Below are positions 8,822 through 18,945 of a stretch of DNA of 44,106 nucleotides, one piece after another (positions within the stretch are counted from its first letter, which is position 1; the number at the start of each line of letters is the position of its first letter). Position numbers and translations under genes: made by a program. Below the pieces are notes generated by a model. That model was not told the origin of the DNA. It saw only the letters and a program-made list of their open reading frames with translations, and made no database searches. Origin of the DNA: Enterovibrio sp. JCM 19048 (GTDB lineage Bacteria; Pseudomonadota; Gammaproteobacteria; Enterobacterales; Vibrionaceae); the NCBI GenBank assembly GCA_001310415.1, contig BAXE01000034.1, positions 1-44,106 of the forward strand, written 5' to 3'.

Positions 8822-10693
8822 TTATGATGAAGAAGTCGTCTGAGTGACTTGGTCTTTAGCAATAACCCGATTTCTTCCCTGCTCTTTGGCGATATATAAA
8901 GAGGCATCCGCTCGATTAACTGTATTTTCTACATCTTCATTGGACATATGCTCCGCGACTCCGATACTGGTTGTCAGACATTCGACATCAGAAAATTGAT
9001 AGGTTTCCACTGCTTTCCGCAACTTCTCCCCAACCGCAACTGCAGCATTAATGTCCGTCTCCGGACAAATCAGTAAAAACTCCTCACCACCCCATCGACC
9101 GAAAATATCGCTCTGTCGGATATGTGACTTAATAACCTGAGCAAATTCGATAAGAACACTGTCACCGGTGGCATGACCATAACGATCATTAACTTGTTTA
9201 AAGTGATCAATATCAAAAATAAGCACACAGAAGGTGCTCTGATAGCGCTGACTGCGAGAACTCTCATCCAGCAAACTTTGGTTTAGTTTTCGTCGGTTAT
9301 AAATATTGGTTAATGCATCGCGCTCTGCCAATTGCTTGATTTTCATCGTATCGGTGATATCAGTACAAATCACCGTAAAGCCTACATGCTCGCCATCGGG
9401 ACTAAATCTGTGGACGATACGCTTTTCGAGCCATAGGCTTTCACCGTCTTTGGTTGTTTCATGTGATTCACCCAGCCAATAGTTATCCGCAGCAATAGAA
9501 GCCCTTATTTCGGATAAATTAACCCGTTTACCCTTAAGGCGAATTCTTAATATTTTATTCACCAAATCTTCGTTGTTTGTACCAAAAATATTATTGTATG
9601 CAATATTGGCTTCTAAGATTCTTAGTTTATGATCAGTCTCAATAATTGGCACATGCGTATCTATTATAATTGTTTTTCTTTTTAGTTCCTCCCCCATCAT
9701 TGCCACTTTAGAAGCATTTCTAGCGGGAGCACGAGATAAAAAAACCGCAAAAGCAAGGGATGCTGCAAGAATAAACAGCGAACTATTGATTGCATTGCTG
9801 TACTGACTACTCTCTATCACACTTAACATATTCAACGTCGGATATGAAAATAGCATCAGGTTTTGACCATTTCCAAAAAAAGGTTCCAACTTATGTATAA
9901 CAGGTGATGTGTTCGCCAAGCTATCAGACTGTTTTTCCAGCGCATCAATACTGTGATGGGTGTTAAGTTGTGACGACCAATTAAATTCAGGCATGTTGCC
10001 AAATAATATATTCCCGTTTTCGTCGACAATATAGTTATTAAAAAAACGCGTATCCACAATAGTATTGAGAAAATGTAACGCTGCAATATTTGCCACAATA
10101 ACGCCGACGACCTGTTTTTCATGGTAGACAGGCATTGATATCCTAATCGTTGGTCTGTGGGGCGTTTCTATCTCACCATTTTCTACATTTAGATCAAGAT
10201 CCGAATAGTAGAATGTATTGTCTTCCAGCAAGATCGTGTTTCTAAAATAGTAGCGGCTACTTTTGTCCTGTAACTCCCTTGATTCCGCAAGAACCACTTG
10301 TTCAGTTTCAATGTCGTCTTTAAACGCTCGCATCAACTCCTTGCCGTCGCTTCCGATCAATCTGAGTTGATAAATAACGTCACTGGCCGCAAGCAAAACT
10401 CTCACCGCTTCGACAACATGACGCTCTTCATGAGCAGAGTGTTCCACAAAGAGGCGTTGCACGGGCTCACTTTCCTTCAGGGCGTGGACTTGGCGGGCAG
10501 ATGATTGTAGGAAGTGCGAAATCTCAGATACAAACCGCTCAAATTCAGTTTCTGCATTGAGCCGGATTTCGTTGTCACTGATCCGTGCCAGATCCTTTGT
10601 AAAAATGAACCCGGTGACTGCGATGTTCAACAAGCCGAAGACCACAAAATAGATGAAAAACCGCTTGTAGTACTGTTTGTAATGTTTATTCAC
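8822..10693 (-). CDS. Membrane-bound diguanylate cyclase with periplasmic sensor, PAS and GGDEF domains
   Basis: This 623-residue protein makes cyclic di-GMP from two GTP in response to an external signal. Membrane helix 1 (~12-32) is followed by a periplasmic Cache-like region (~40-300: QLRLIGSDGKELMR, IRISMPVYHEKQVVGVIVANI), then helix 2 (LFILAASLAFAVFL, ~305-320). A PAS domain follows (~345-455, ending VGFTVICTDITD), then GGDEF (~460-615). The active-site motif is intact as GGEEF, and RQSD five residues before it matches the RxxD inhibitory I-site, so product feedback is likely. There is no EAL domain. The start is GTG at 10693. The frame is uninterrupted over 1.87 kb, unlike most neighbours. 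It is monocistronic. Confidence 0.93.
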   Translation of the reverse strand: MNKHYKQYYKRFFIYFVVFGLLNIAVTGFIFTKDLARISDNEIRLNAETEFERFVSEISHFLQSSARQVHALKESEPVQRLFVEHSAHEERHVVEAVRVLLAASDVIYQLRLIGSDGKELMRAFKDDIETEQVVLAESRELQDKSSRYYFRNTILLEDNTFYYSDLDLNVENGEIETPHRPTIRISMPVYHEKQVVGVIVANIAALHFLNTIVDTRFFNNYIVDENGNILFGNMPEFNWSSQLNTHHSIDALEKQSDSLANTSPVIHKLEPFFGNGQNLMLFSYPTLNMLSVIESSQYSNAINSSLFILAASLAFAVFLSRAPARNASKVAMMGEELKRKTIIIDTHVPIIETDHKLRILEANIAYNNIFGTNNEDLVNKILRIRLKGKRVNLSEIRASIAADNYWLGESHETTKDGESLWLEKRIVHRFSPDGEHVGFTVICTDITDTMKIKQLAERDALTNIYNRRKLNQSLLDESSRSQRYQSTFCVLIFDIDHFKQVNDRYGHATGDSVLIEFAQVIKSHIRQSDIFGRWGGEEFLLICPETDINAAVAVGEKLRKAVETYQFSDVECLTTSIGVAEHMSNEDVENTVNRADASLYIAKEQGRNRVIAKDQVTQTTSSS

Positions 10694-11072
10694 TGATGAT
10701 TTTCGGCCTGATTAACCTTACTTCCTCTGTGTCAATGTTAGGACATAATTTTAGTTTATTCTAAATCATGGGCGGTTTTGCATTGGAAATGACAAGCGGA
10801 ATAACCTCTTCTTCGCTGACCACTAACACCTTCAGACTGATTCATATCATCATGTTTATTATCTATTTTTTAATTCTTAACCACCGTTCGTTCTCATTAG
10901 AGGTTTGTTGTTTCCTTCCAATAAAACATGTCGATTCACACCCTTTTCCAGTCGTTTCCACCATCGGTAATTGATATTTCACTCAAAAATAAATCTCACA
11001 AATGAGTCGGTCATACCTATATTGAACTTGTGACGAACATCAAATCCATACTGAAAATGGGAGCGGAAAAAC
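10694..11072. other. Divergent intergenic region between diguanylate cyclase and exported-protein genes
   Basis: This 379-nt AT-rich gap must hold both divergent promoters. I see no convincing gene; the 68-codon open frame at 10768-10974 has no ribosome site and reads as non-protein. A weak CRP-like element, TGTGA-N6-TCAAA, lies at 11029-11044, about 29 nt before the plus-strand start. GGAG 9 nt before ATG 11073 is the ribosome site. No clear -35/-10 pair could be fixed. Confidence 0.5.
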
Positions 11073-11588
11073 ATGTTCAAACAGACCGTATACGCAATGG
11101 CACTCACCGCAACATTGTCTTTCAGCGCGGCTTCCCAAGCTGCTGATCTGGATGTGGAAAAGTACAACGCTCTGGCGTTGGAAGTGGTTCAGGGTGCGCT
11201 TTCCGGCAACCCTAACATTGACGACCTGATTGCCAAGAACAAGCAACTGGTCACCATGGGTAAAGCAGCTTGTCAGGCCAGGGCAACTTCGTCCCCCCAA
11301 GATGCACCATTGATGAATCTGGTAGCCAAAAATGCTGACCACATGCAAACACTCTCCCTCGAAGAGATCGAAGAACAATGGCACGACGGTGAATTTGTTG
11401 CAGCAAATGGCATCGACCTGGATGCCTATGACCACTACGGCGAAGCCATTAGCCTCATGGATACTGTTGTTCACCCAGCCACCAGTGTGATTGCGCTGGA
11501 TCTGTACAAGCAGACTGGTGACGAAGCCCTACTTGAACAGGTGAAAGACGAAGTGACCGAGGTCATGGAGCACATCAAGCAACTTTAG
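11073..11588 (+). CDS. Small exported helical protein of unknown function, upstream of a chemoreceptor
   Basis: The product is 171 residues with a clear signal peptide (MFKQTVYAMALTATLSFSAASQA, cleavage near residue 23). The mature part is acidic and predicted helical. It contains one Cys (MGKAACQARA) and several His (NADHMQ, QWHDGE, YDHYGEA, VVHPATS). ATG 11073 has GGAG 9 nt upstream. The chemoreceptor gene starts only 36 nt after the stop, so the two are probably co-transcribed and the protein may act in the periplasm as a partner or ligand-binding protein for it. I do not recognise the family. Confidence 0.8.
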   Translation: MFKQTVYAMALTATLSFSAASQAADLDVEKYNALALEVVQGALSGNPNIDDLIAKNKQLVTMGKAACQARATSSPQDAPLMNLVAKNADHMQTLSLEEIEEQWHDGEFVAANGIDLDAYDHYGEAISLMDTVVHPATSVIALDLYKQTGDEALLEQVKDEVTEVMEHIKQL

Positions 11589-11624
11589 GTTCAACACAAA
11601 CTTGCACTGTAAAGGGGGCTTCGC

Positions 11625-13669
11625 GTGCTAGTAAAACAGAGAATCGTGTTGAGCTTTTCCATCGTCACTGCCCTAGTGGTTATCGCCGGGGCAGTCGGCG
11701 CGATTATGCTTGACCGCATTAACACCAGTACATCCAAGATCTTGATGAAAAAGTACCGGTTCAAATGTCTACCCTGGTGGCGAGCAATGAGCTGCAGTCG
11801 ATCATATCCAATGCGTCGGAATATGCTCAAAGATATAAAAACAACGACGCTGCCAAGCGGGAAATCAACGCATTGTTTGCTGAGTTCGACAATGAATTGA
11901 AGGTAGTGACCCAGTCTCCCTTTGTGAATCAAAAACCGGCTTTGGTGTCCGACATTGATGCTTTGAAAAGCCAACTTAACAGTGCTGTCGAACGTCTGCT
12001 TTCCGCGCACGATGAAAAAGCCAAATACGCATTCGAATTCGACGGCACCTATTACGACATCAAATCTTTTCTCTACCTTTACCGTATCCAGTATTTGCAG
12101 TGGCTCAGTGGGTTACGCGATTCAGCCAAATTCCAATTGCCGTTTTCCGGAAACCTGAACGCCAAAACCAGTGATTTTGAAAAATGGAATGCGGTGTTCA
12201 AACCCGAAGACCCAAAGCTTGCCAAGGAAATGAAGGATCTTGGAAAGCTCAACACCAAGCTTTACAAGGCGGCAAACCAGGTTAATGACGCAGAAGGCAA
12301 AAGAAAGGAATCTTACTACCAGCGAATAGAGGCAAGGTACGGCTCTAAAATCAATGGTTCGTTGGATGATATAGCCAAAATTGCAGTGCCCGCTTATGAA
12401 GCGGCACTCGCCAAAGAAAAAGCGGCACTCAGCACCATGCGGGATATTGCGGCCACATTTTCCGCTGCAATGAATGAGCTGACAACCTACGTTGATACCG
12501 CGGTTGTTGCTGCCCGAGCCCAATCCCATAAGGAAACAAACCAGGCCAATATCATCCTTATCTCCGTCACCATTGGTGCCATTGTGTTGTCAGCAGTGAT
12601 TGGTATCGCCATCTCGCTCAGCATTACCCGTCCATTGCAGCAGGCCGTGGAAGCCAGCTTGAAAATGACAGCAGAACTTAGAAATCCAGGTGGGCAACAA
12701 AGCCAATGACGAAATGGGGCTGTTGCTGATCACCATCAACAAACTCGCCGAGACCCTGAAACGGATAATGGGTGAGATAAACGATGTCTCCGACAAGGTA
12801 TCGGCCAGTGCCAGAGTGGTTGCAGAAAACAGTAAGACCAGCCTTTGCCAGATTGATGACCAATTGGATGAATCGCAGAAAATCGCCACCATGGCGGAAG
12901 AGCTGGCAACCACTTCCAGCAATATGGAACAGAGCAGCCAACATGCCCGGCAGTTAGCGAACGACGCCGTGAGCAAATCCAACGAAAGCACCGCTTTTGT
13001 CTCTGCCACCATGCATCAGTCAATGACATTGCCAATGAACTTGAAAGCTCAGCTTCTGTGATCAATGAAGTGGGTCAGCTTTCAGGTGAAATAGGCTCGG
13101 TGCTGTCGGTGATCAGCGAAATCGCGGAGCAGACCAATTTGCTGGCGTTGAATGCGGCCATTGAAGCCGCGCGCGCTGGTGAACAAGGACGTGGGTTTGC
13201 AGTGGTTGCAGATGAGGTGCGTAACCTCGCAACACGGACAGAACAATCTACAGGCGAAATCCGTCAGACCATTGAGAAACTGCAATCGTGCATTAACTCA
13301 GCCATTGACGCAATGAACCAATCCCAGAAAAATGCCCGCGAACAGGCAAGCAAAGGCCATGAAACCGTTTCTGCCATTGAGGCAATCGCCGGTTACATCT
13401 CCTCGATTTCCGAAGTGAATGCACAGATGGTGAACTCGGCGTCGGAGACATCAACGGCGTCAAAAGAGCTGGCGGCAAATGTCTCCAACATCAGCCACAG
13501 TTGCGACACCACATCGCAGTCCATGCATATTCTCGATGCCACCAGTGCTGAAATGACCGAGCATGCGAACCGTCTGACTGCGCTGCTGCAAAACTTCACT
13601 ACCGGTGTCTACAAAGTCAACACCAGTGAAATCAACATGGTCAAGCCTAGGGAAAAGAAAAAAGCTTAA
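11625..13669 (+). CDS. Methyl-accepting chemotaxis protein with long periplasmic domain, three frame breaks
   Basis: This ~681-residue transmembrane chemoreceptor signals to CheA/CheW. GTG 11625 has AAAGGGGG ~6 nt upstream. Membrane helix 1 ([23 protein letters not shown]) is followed by ~270 periplasmic residues of helical character, long enough for a helical bimodular (HBM-type) sensor. Helix 2 ([23 protein letters not shown]), HAMP, and the signalling hairpin with conserved tip [35 protein letters not shown] follow. Frame breaks occur near 11755 (restoring [13 protein letters not shown]), 12680 (restoring [13 protein letters not shown] in HAMP) and 13018 (one missing A restores [20 protein letters not shown]). 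No C-terminal CheR-binding pentapeptide is seen. The ligand is unknown. Confidence 0.88.
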
Positions 13670-13691
13670 CGCCTGAACAAGCAGCAAAAAT

Positions 13692-13719
13692 AAAGGCACC
13701 TTCAATGAGGTGCCTTTTT
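13692..13719 (+). terminator. Rho-independent terminator after the chemoreceptor gene
   Basis: AAGGCACCT (13693-13701) and AGGTGCCTT (13708-13716) form a 9-bp stem with a 6-nt loop, followed by a T run. The A run on the other side makes it usable for the convergent RND gene ending at 13735 as well. Confidence 0.88.
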
Positions 13720-13734
13720 CGTTTTCACTAAACC

Positions 13735-16700
13735 TTACTCTTCCAGTTCCTGAAGCTTGGTTGAGCCTCCGTGGTGTTTCTCGCGCAGTCTCTGGATAAG
13801 CGCAAAGAAACCCGGAATGAGGAAAGTACCGGCCAAGAGTACGCACAACAGACCGCCGGTCAGTGAGATACCCAGCGAGTTCTGACTGATATGGCCTGCA
13901 CCGCTGGCGAAAATCAGCGGCAAAATACCGAGGATAAACGACCACGAGGTCATATTTACCGCACGGAAACGCAGCTTACCGCCCAGCACAGCTGCCTTGT
14001 CGATTGGCAACTCATTCTGCTCACGCTCATGCTTACCAAATTCCACGATAAGGATGGCGTTTTTCGCCGCCAGCGCAATCAGCAGAACCAGACCAATCTG
14101 CGCGTACAGGTTCAACGGTGTGCCTGTAATAGCCAGCGCAAGGAAGGAGCCCAGCGTCGCCACCGGCACCACCAGAATAATCGCGAGCGGAATACTCCAG
14201 CTCTCGTACTGCGCCACCATAAACAGGTAGATAAACACCAGTGCCAGACCGAACGCATAGATAGCAAGGTTACCCGCCTGCTTTTCCTGATACGCCATAC
14301 CTGTCCATTCGAACTGGTAACCTGTGGCAGCATCTCCGCCGCTACGCGCTCCATCGCCGCAATTGCATCGCCTGATGAGTAGCCCGGAGCCGCAGAACCT
14401 TGGATAACCGCCGAGCGGTACATGTTGTAACGCCATGCCACATCCGGTTCAAACACCTGCTCGATATCAATCAGGGTACTGAGCGGGATCATGTCGCCGT
14501 TAGTTGAACGCACGTGGAAGCGGCCGAGTGAATCCAGATCGTTACGGTAGTCACCATCTGCCTGAATGGTTACGCGGTAGTTCTTACCAAACAGGCTGAA
14601 GTCGTTCACGTACATGCTCGCCAGGTTACCCTGCAACGTCGTGAAGATCTCAGACAACGGAATACCCAACTGTTTGGCTTTCTCACGGTCGATGTCCACA
14701 TAGAAGTGCGGCACGTTAGCGCGGAAGGTACTGAAGGTACGCGCTATCTCTGGCTGCTCGTTGGCCTTTTGCATCAGTTGCTGCATCAGGATAGCCAGAT
14801 CGGCACGGCTGCGGCCGAGTGAGTCTTCCAGCACGAATTCAAAACCAGACGCAGGCCCATGCCCGGTACCGCAGGCGGTCCCATGGCAAACACCACGGCT
14901 TCCGGCAGTTGCATCGCCGCTTTCATGTTGATGCGGTTGATGATGTCGAACGCTGAATGGTCGCCGTCCAGCTGCTGGCGGGTTTCCCAATCTTTCAACT
15001 TCACAAACATCGACGCACCGTTCGACGCTGCCGCGCCGGTCAGGAACGCATAACCGTTTGCCACCGAAGCACCGTCCACACCCGGCTCAGACGTCACGAT
15101 CTCATTCAGCCTGCGGGTAACGTCTTCAGTACGGGATAGGGAAGCCGCATCCGGCAACTGGATGTTGATCAGGATAATGCCCTTGTCTTCCTGCGGTACA
15201 AAGCCGGTAGACGCATTACCTGCAAGGAAGCCAGCTGCACCGATAGCGACAGCAAACAACACACCCAGCACCGCGGATTTGCGCACCAGATATCCTGCCA
15301 CTGCACCGTATTTCTCGGTCACTTTATCCAGACCACGGTTAAACGCATTGAACCAGCGGGCATGGTTGTCACCACCCTGCTTCAGTACCAGCGAACACAT
15401 CGCCGGAGACAGGGTCAGTGCGTTGATTGCCGAAATCAGTACCGAAATACAGATGGTCATGGCGAACTGGCGGTACATGATGCCGGTAATACCCGGCAAC
15501 ATTGCAACAGGAAGGAACACGGCCAGCAGTACCAATGTAGAGGTAATGATTGGGCCTGTTACTTCTTTCATCGCCTGCAAGGTTGCCTGACGTGGGGTCA
15601 GCGACGGGTCTTTCGCCATATTGCTGTCCACGTTTTCGATAACCAGGATGGCGTCATCCACCACGATACCGATAGCGAGGATCAGGCCGAACAGGGTCAC
15701 GGTATTGATGGTAAAGCCCGTTGCCAGCATGACAGCGAAAGTACCAATCAGGGAAACCGGGATCGCCACAACCGGAATAAGGGTTGCGCGGAAGCTGCCG
15801 AGGAACAGGTAGGTTACGGCGATAACCAGAATAACCGCTTCCACCAGCGTTTTAACGACGCCCTTGATAGATTCAGAGACGAACAGCGTGGTGTCGTAAC
15901 TGGTCTCGTAAGCCAGTCCTTCCGGGAAGTTGGCAGAAAGTTGTTCCAGACGCTCCATCACCAAACCACCACTTTCCAGCGCGTTCGCGTCAGATTGCAG
16001 GTTCAGGATCATGATAGATGCCGGGCCATCGCGGAACTTACCGTTACCGGAGTAGAACTTACGCCCAAGGTCCACATCTGCGATGTCTTTCAGGTAAATC
16101 ATGGAGCCGTCGTCGTTGGCGCGCACGACCACGTTTTCAAACTCTTCCACCGAGCCCAAACGCCCTTTGGTCACCAGTTTGAAGGTCATTTCCTGCGCGT
16201 TGTTAAACGGTGGCGCACCAATATCACCTGCCGCAACCTGCACGTTTTGTTCATTCAGAACGGCACGAATATCCGAGGTGGTAATGCCAGGTTGGCCATT
16301 TTTTCCGGGTTCAGCCAAACACGCATCGCGTATTCACCGCCACCGAGGACGTTGACTTCACTGATCCCTTTCACACGGGCAATCTGGTCTTTGATGTTCA
16401 GGTTGACGTAGTTCACCAGGAACTGGTCATCGTACTTGCCTTCCGGCGAGTAGAAGTTCAGCACCATCAAAAGGTCAGGCGAACGTTTTTTTACCGTCAC
16501 ACCGACCTGGCGTACTTCCGGCGGCAGCTTGGATTCAATCTGCGCCACGCGGTTTTGCACGTTGACCTGTGCCATATCCGGATCGGTGCCGATATCAAAG
16601 GTCACGTTCAGGCTGTAAGAGCCGTCGTTGGCACTTTTGGAAGACATATAGATCATGTTTTCCACGCCATTGACCGAAGTTTCAATAGGGTCAGCGATGG

Positions 16701-16881
16701 CCTGCTCAACCACCTCTGCACTCGCGCCGGAGTAAACCGCCGATACGCTTACCGAAGGTGGACTGATGCGCGGATATTCCGCCACCGGCAGATTCATCAA
16801 TGCGATGGCACCGGCCAGGGTCAGGATAATCGAGATCACCAGCGCGAATTTGGGGCGCTGGATAAAAAAGCGACTCAGCAT
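13735..16881 (-). CDS. RND multidrug efflux transporter (AcrB/MexB-type, HAE1 family), three frame breaks
   Basis: This inner-membrane proton-driven pump is about 1048 residues, normal for the family. The N-terminus ([24 protein letters not shown]) and [29 protein letters not shown] are typical. Porter and membrane regions include [24 protein letters not shown], with the conserved transmembrane Asp pair, and the C-terminus GIPLxFASGAG...[14 protein letters not shown]. The frame breaks near 16288 ([18 protein letters not shown] restored), 14850 ([11 protein letters not shown]) and 14321 ([15 protein letters not shown]), each by one missing base. It starts 6 nt after the adaptor stop, so the two form an operon. 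An outer-membrane factor gene is absent, so a TolC encoded elsewhere is presumably used. The substrate cannot be told from sequence. Confidence 0.93.
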
Positions 16882-16887
16882 AGTAAA

Positions 16888-18008
16888 TTACGCCCCTTGC
16901 CCTTCAACGCGGACTGTCATGCCGTTGCGCACACGCTGTAGCCCTTTGGTCAGCACTTGCTCACCATCATTCAGCCACTGGTCACAATCACACCTTTGTC
17001 AGTCTGCGCGCCAAGTTCAACATTGCGGCGCTCTGCAATGTTGCCTTCTTTCAGCACCATCACGTAATCCCCTTCCAGATCGGTTTGTACTGACAGGCGA
17101 GGAACAACAATGCTTGGTTTTGCCTTCTTGTCTTTCACGACCACTTCCACATACTGACCCGGCAGCAGGCGGTGTTCAGGGTTCGGGAATTTAGCGCGCA
17201 GTGCCAGCGTACCGGTGCGTGTATCAATTCGGTTACCCAGGTAATCCAGCTGGCCGGCGTATTCATAGTCGTAGCCTTTGCCGAGGTTCAGCCAGACTTC
17301 CACTTCCCCACTGCGGCCTTCACCGATACCGGAAATCACGTCCGCACCGGATTGGATGCGCTGCTTTTCACTCAGGGAGAACGAAGCATGCATAGGATCA
17401 AGGCTGACAATGGTGGTCAGCACACCGGATGACGGAGAGACCAAATCACCAAGGCTTGCACGGCTTTCACTGATGCGGCCAGTAAATGGTGCGCGGATAA
17501 AGGTGTGAGAAAGGTCAGTTTCTGCAGCTTGCAACTGTGCCTCTGCCGATTTCAGCGCTGCTTCTGCTTGCAGCTTCACAGCCGTCAGGCGGTCAAATTC
17601 AGACTGGCTGATACCGCCGCGTGGCAACAAATCTTCACCGCGGGCATAGTCAAGGTTCGCGTTGGTCAAACCGGCTTTGGCCTGCGCTACAGACGCCGTT
17701 GCACTCGCCACTTTGGCTTCATAAAGCGAAGGGTCAATTTTGTAGAGCAGCTGACCGGCGTTGACCATTTCGCCTTCTTTGAAATAACGGGCTTTCAGGT
17801 AACCGGACACCTGCGGCACGATACCCACATCTTCCACCGCCTGGGTGCGGCCGACGAAAGAGTGCTCAGGTTGATAAGCAATGGTTGTTGCTGACTGTGC
17901 AGCAACCAAAGGTACCATCGCATTGTTTTTCGGTGTTTCCTGAGCGCCACATCCGGCAAGCAGGGTCGCGCTGATTAGCGCCGGAAGCATTAACTTCCTT
18001 TTGATCAT
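16888..18008 (-). CDS. RND efflux periplasmic adaptor (AcrA/MexA-type lipoprotein), one frame break
   Basis: This ~374-residue adaptor links the RND pump to an outer-membrane channel. It has a lipoprotein signal (LMLPALISATLLAGC, Cys20). The biotinyl-lipoyl halves are VEDVGIVPQVSGYLKARYFKEGEMVNAGQLLYKIDPSLYE and FIRAPFTGRISESRASLGDLVSP, flanking an alpha-hairpin (~95-160). A beta-barrel and membrane-proximal domain follow (LLPGQYVEVVV). The frame breaks near 16972: one extra G restores SGLNDGEQVLTKGLQRVRNGMTVRVEGQGA and a stop at 16888. ATG 18008 has GGAG 8 nt upstream. No regulator gene sits beside it. Confidence 0.92.
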
Positions 18009-18157
18009 CTTCTTTCTCCTTCCCTCAACCTCAACGTGTCGAGCAAAACGTATTGGGGTTATTCAAGCCAAAAACGGCCATGATGAGGCGATTATGCAGA
18101 CGCTTCCTGACTGGAGGCTGTATGGGAAGGTTAAAAAGGACGATACCGAGCAAACAA

Positions 18158-18174
18158 GGCCGGGAAGCCCGGCC
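18158..18174 (-). terminator. GC-rich hairpin after the FMN reductase gene
   Basis: GGCCGGG and CCCGGCC form a 7-bp stem with a 3-nt loop. On the minus strand it lies 15 nt past the reductase stop and is followed by TTGTTTG, a short U-rich run. It separates the reductase from the efflux operon promoter. Confidence 0.6.
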
Positions 18175-18188
18175 AGACTGGATAGGGA

Positions 18189-18711
18189 TTAGCGCAAGGT
18201 TGCCATGGCTTCAGCCAACTGCGCATCAAGGGATTCATTGCTGAGCTTGCCGGCTTCGGTGTCAAAGTTATCATTAAATAGCGGCACCGACAGGGTGGCT
18301 TTCAAATCACCGTTAAAGAACGGACAGGAGTTCTCTGCCTGAGCCAGCACATTGCGCGCACCGCCAGGGCCTGGGGAGGTTGCCAGCAGCACCATCTTTT
18401 GCCCTGGAACACCTTCTGGTTGATCCGGGATGCCCAGTCAAACAGGTTTTTATAGGCCGCGGAGTAGGAACCATTGTGTTCAGCAAAAGAGATCACGACC
18501 GCATCCGCTTCGCCAATTTTGTTAAAAAGCGCACCGCGTTTTCCGGCTGGCCAAGTTCCTGTTCTACATCAACGCTGAAAACAGGCAGTGCATAGTCGTT
18601 CAAGTCAATCACTTCCGTTGTCGCATCGGCCAGCATACTCACCGCGTAAGTCACTAACTGCTTATTGATCGACTGAGTGCTGGTTGATGCTGCAAAGGCC
18701 AGTACTTTCAT
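18189..18711 (-). CDS. NAD(P)H-dependent FMN reductase-type flavoprotein, two frame breaks
   Basis: The ~174-residue product belongs to the flavodoxin-like NADPH-dependent FMN reductase family (azo/chromate/quinone reductases). The phosphate-binding start is MKVLAFAASTSTQSINKQL. The central SFAEHNGSYSAAYKNLFDW resembles the family P-E-Y/H-N-G-S motif, and VLLATSPGPGGARNVL follows. ATG 18711 was chosen because GGAGAAAGAG precedes it. One missing A near 18508 restores LAKADAVVISFAEHNGSY, and one near 18397 restores QGKKMVLLATSPG. It is transcribed in the same direction as the efflux genes but separated from them by a hairpin, so it may be its own unit. The physiological substrate is unknown. 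Confidence 0.82.
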
Positions 18712-18850
18712 TCTCTTTCTCCATGAGGGTTGTTGTCTTCTTAACCTTCTGGAAATACGCCAAAAAGTCAACCGCCACAGTGAATTTGAAAATTCCCGCT
18801 AAAAAATTAAACACTAATATTTCAATGAGATAGCGCTAAAACACCAAACG

Positions 18851-18870
18851 AATGAGTCATGTGTCTCATT
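18851..18870. promoter_or_regulatory. Imperfect inverted repeat in the divergent reductase/binding-protein region
   Basis: AATGAG (18851-18856) and CTCATT (18865-18870) are inverted arms around an 8-nt spacer inside the 234-nt AT-rich divergent gap between 18711 and 18946. The location fits an operator, but short arms of this kind also arise by chance. No cognate regulator is adjacent. Confidence 0.3.
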
Positions 18871-18945
18871 TTCAATTCATTATTAACTACACTTTTCATT
18901 AACAAATCAACGTTCAATTGCATGAAACAAAACAAGGTTGTAGTA

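Noticed and set aside
10768..10974. A 68-codon open frame in the diguanylate cyclase upstream gap
   Set aside because: No ribosome site, no family resemblance and AT-rich composition; likely chance.
14850..16300. RND pump as a true pseudogene
   Set aside because: All three breaks are repaired by one base each and every conserved segment is present, matching the window-wide error pattern.
15362..16411. A 349-codon plus-strand open frame opposite the RND gene
   Set aside because: It is antisense to a well-conserved RND permease, has low-complexity His/Arg/Gln composition typical of a shadow frame, and no ribosome site.
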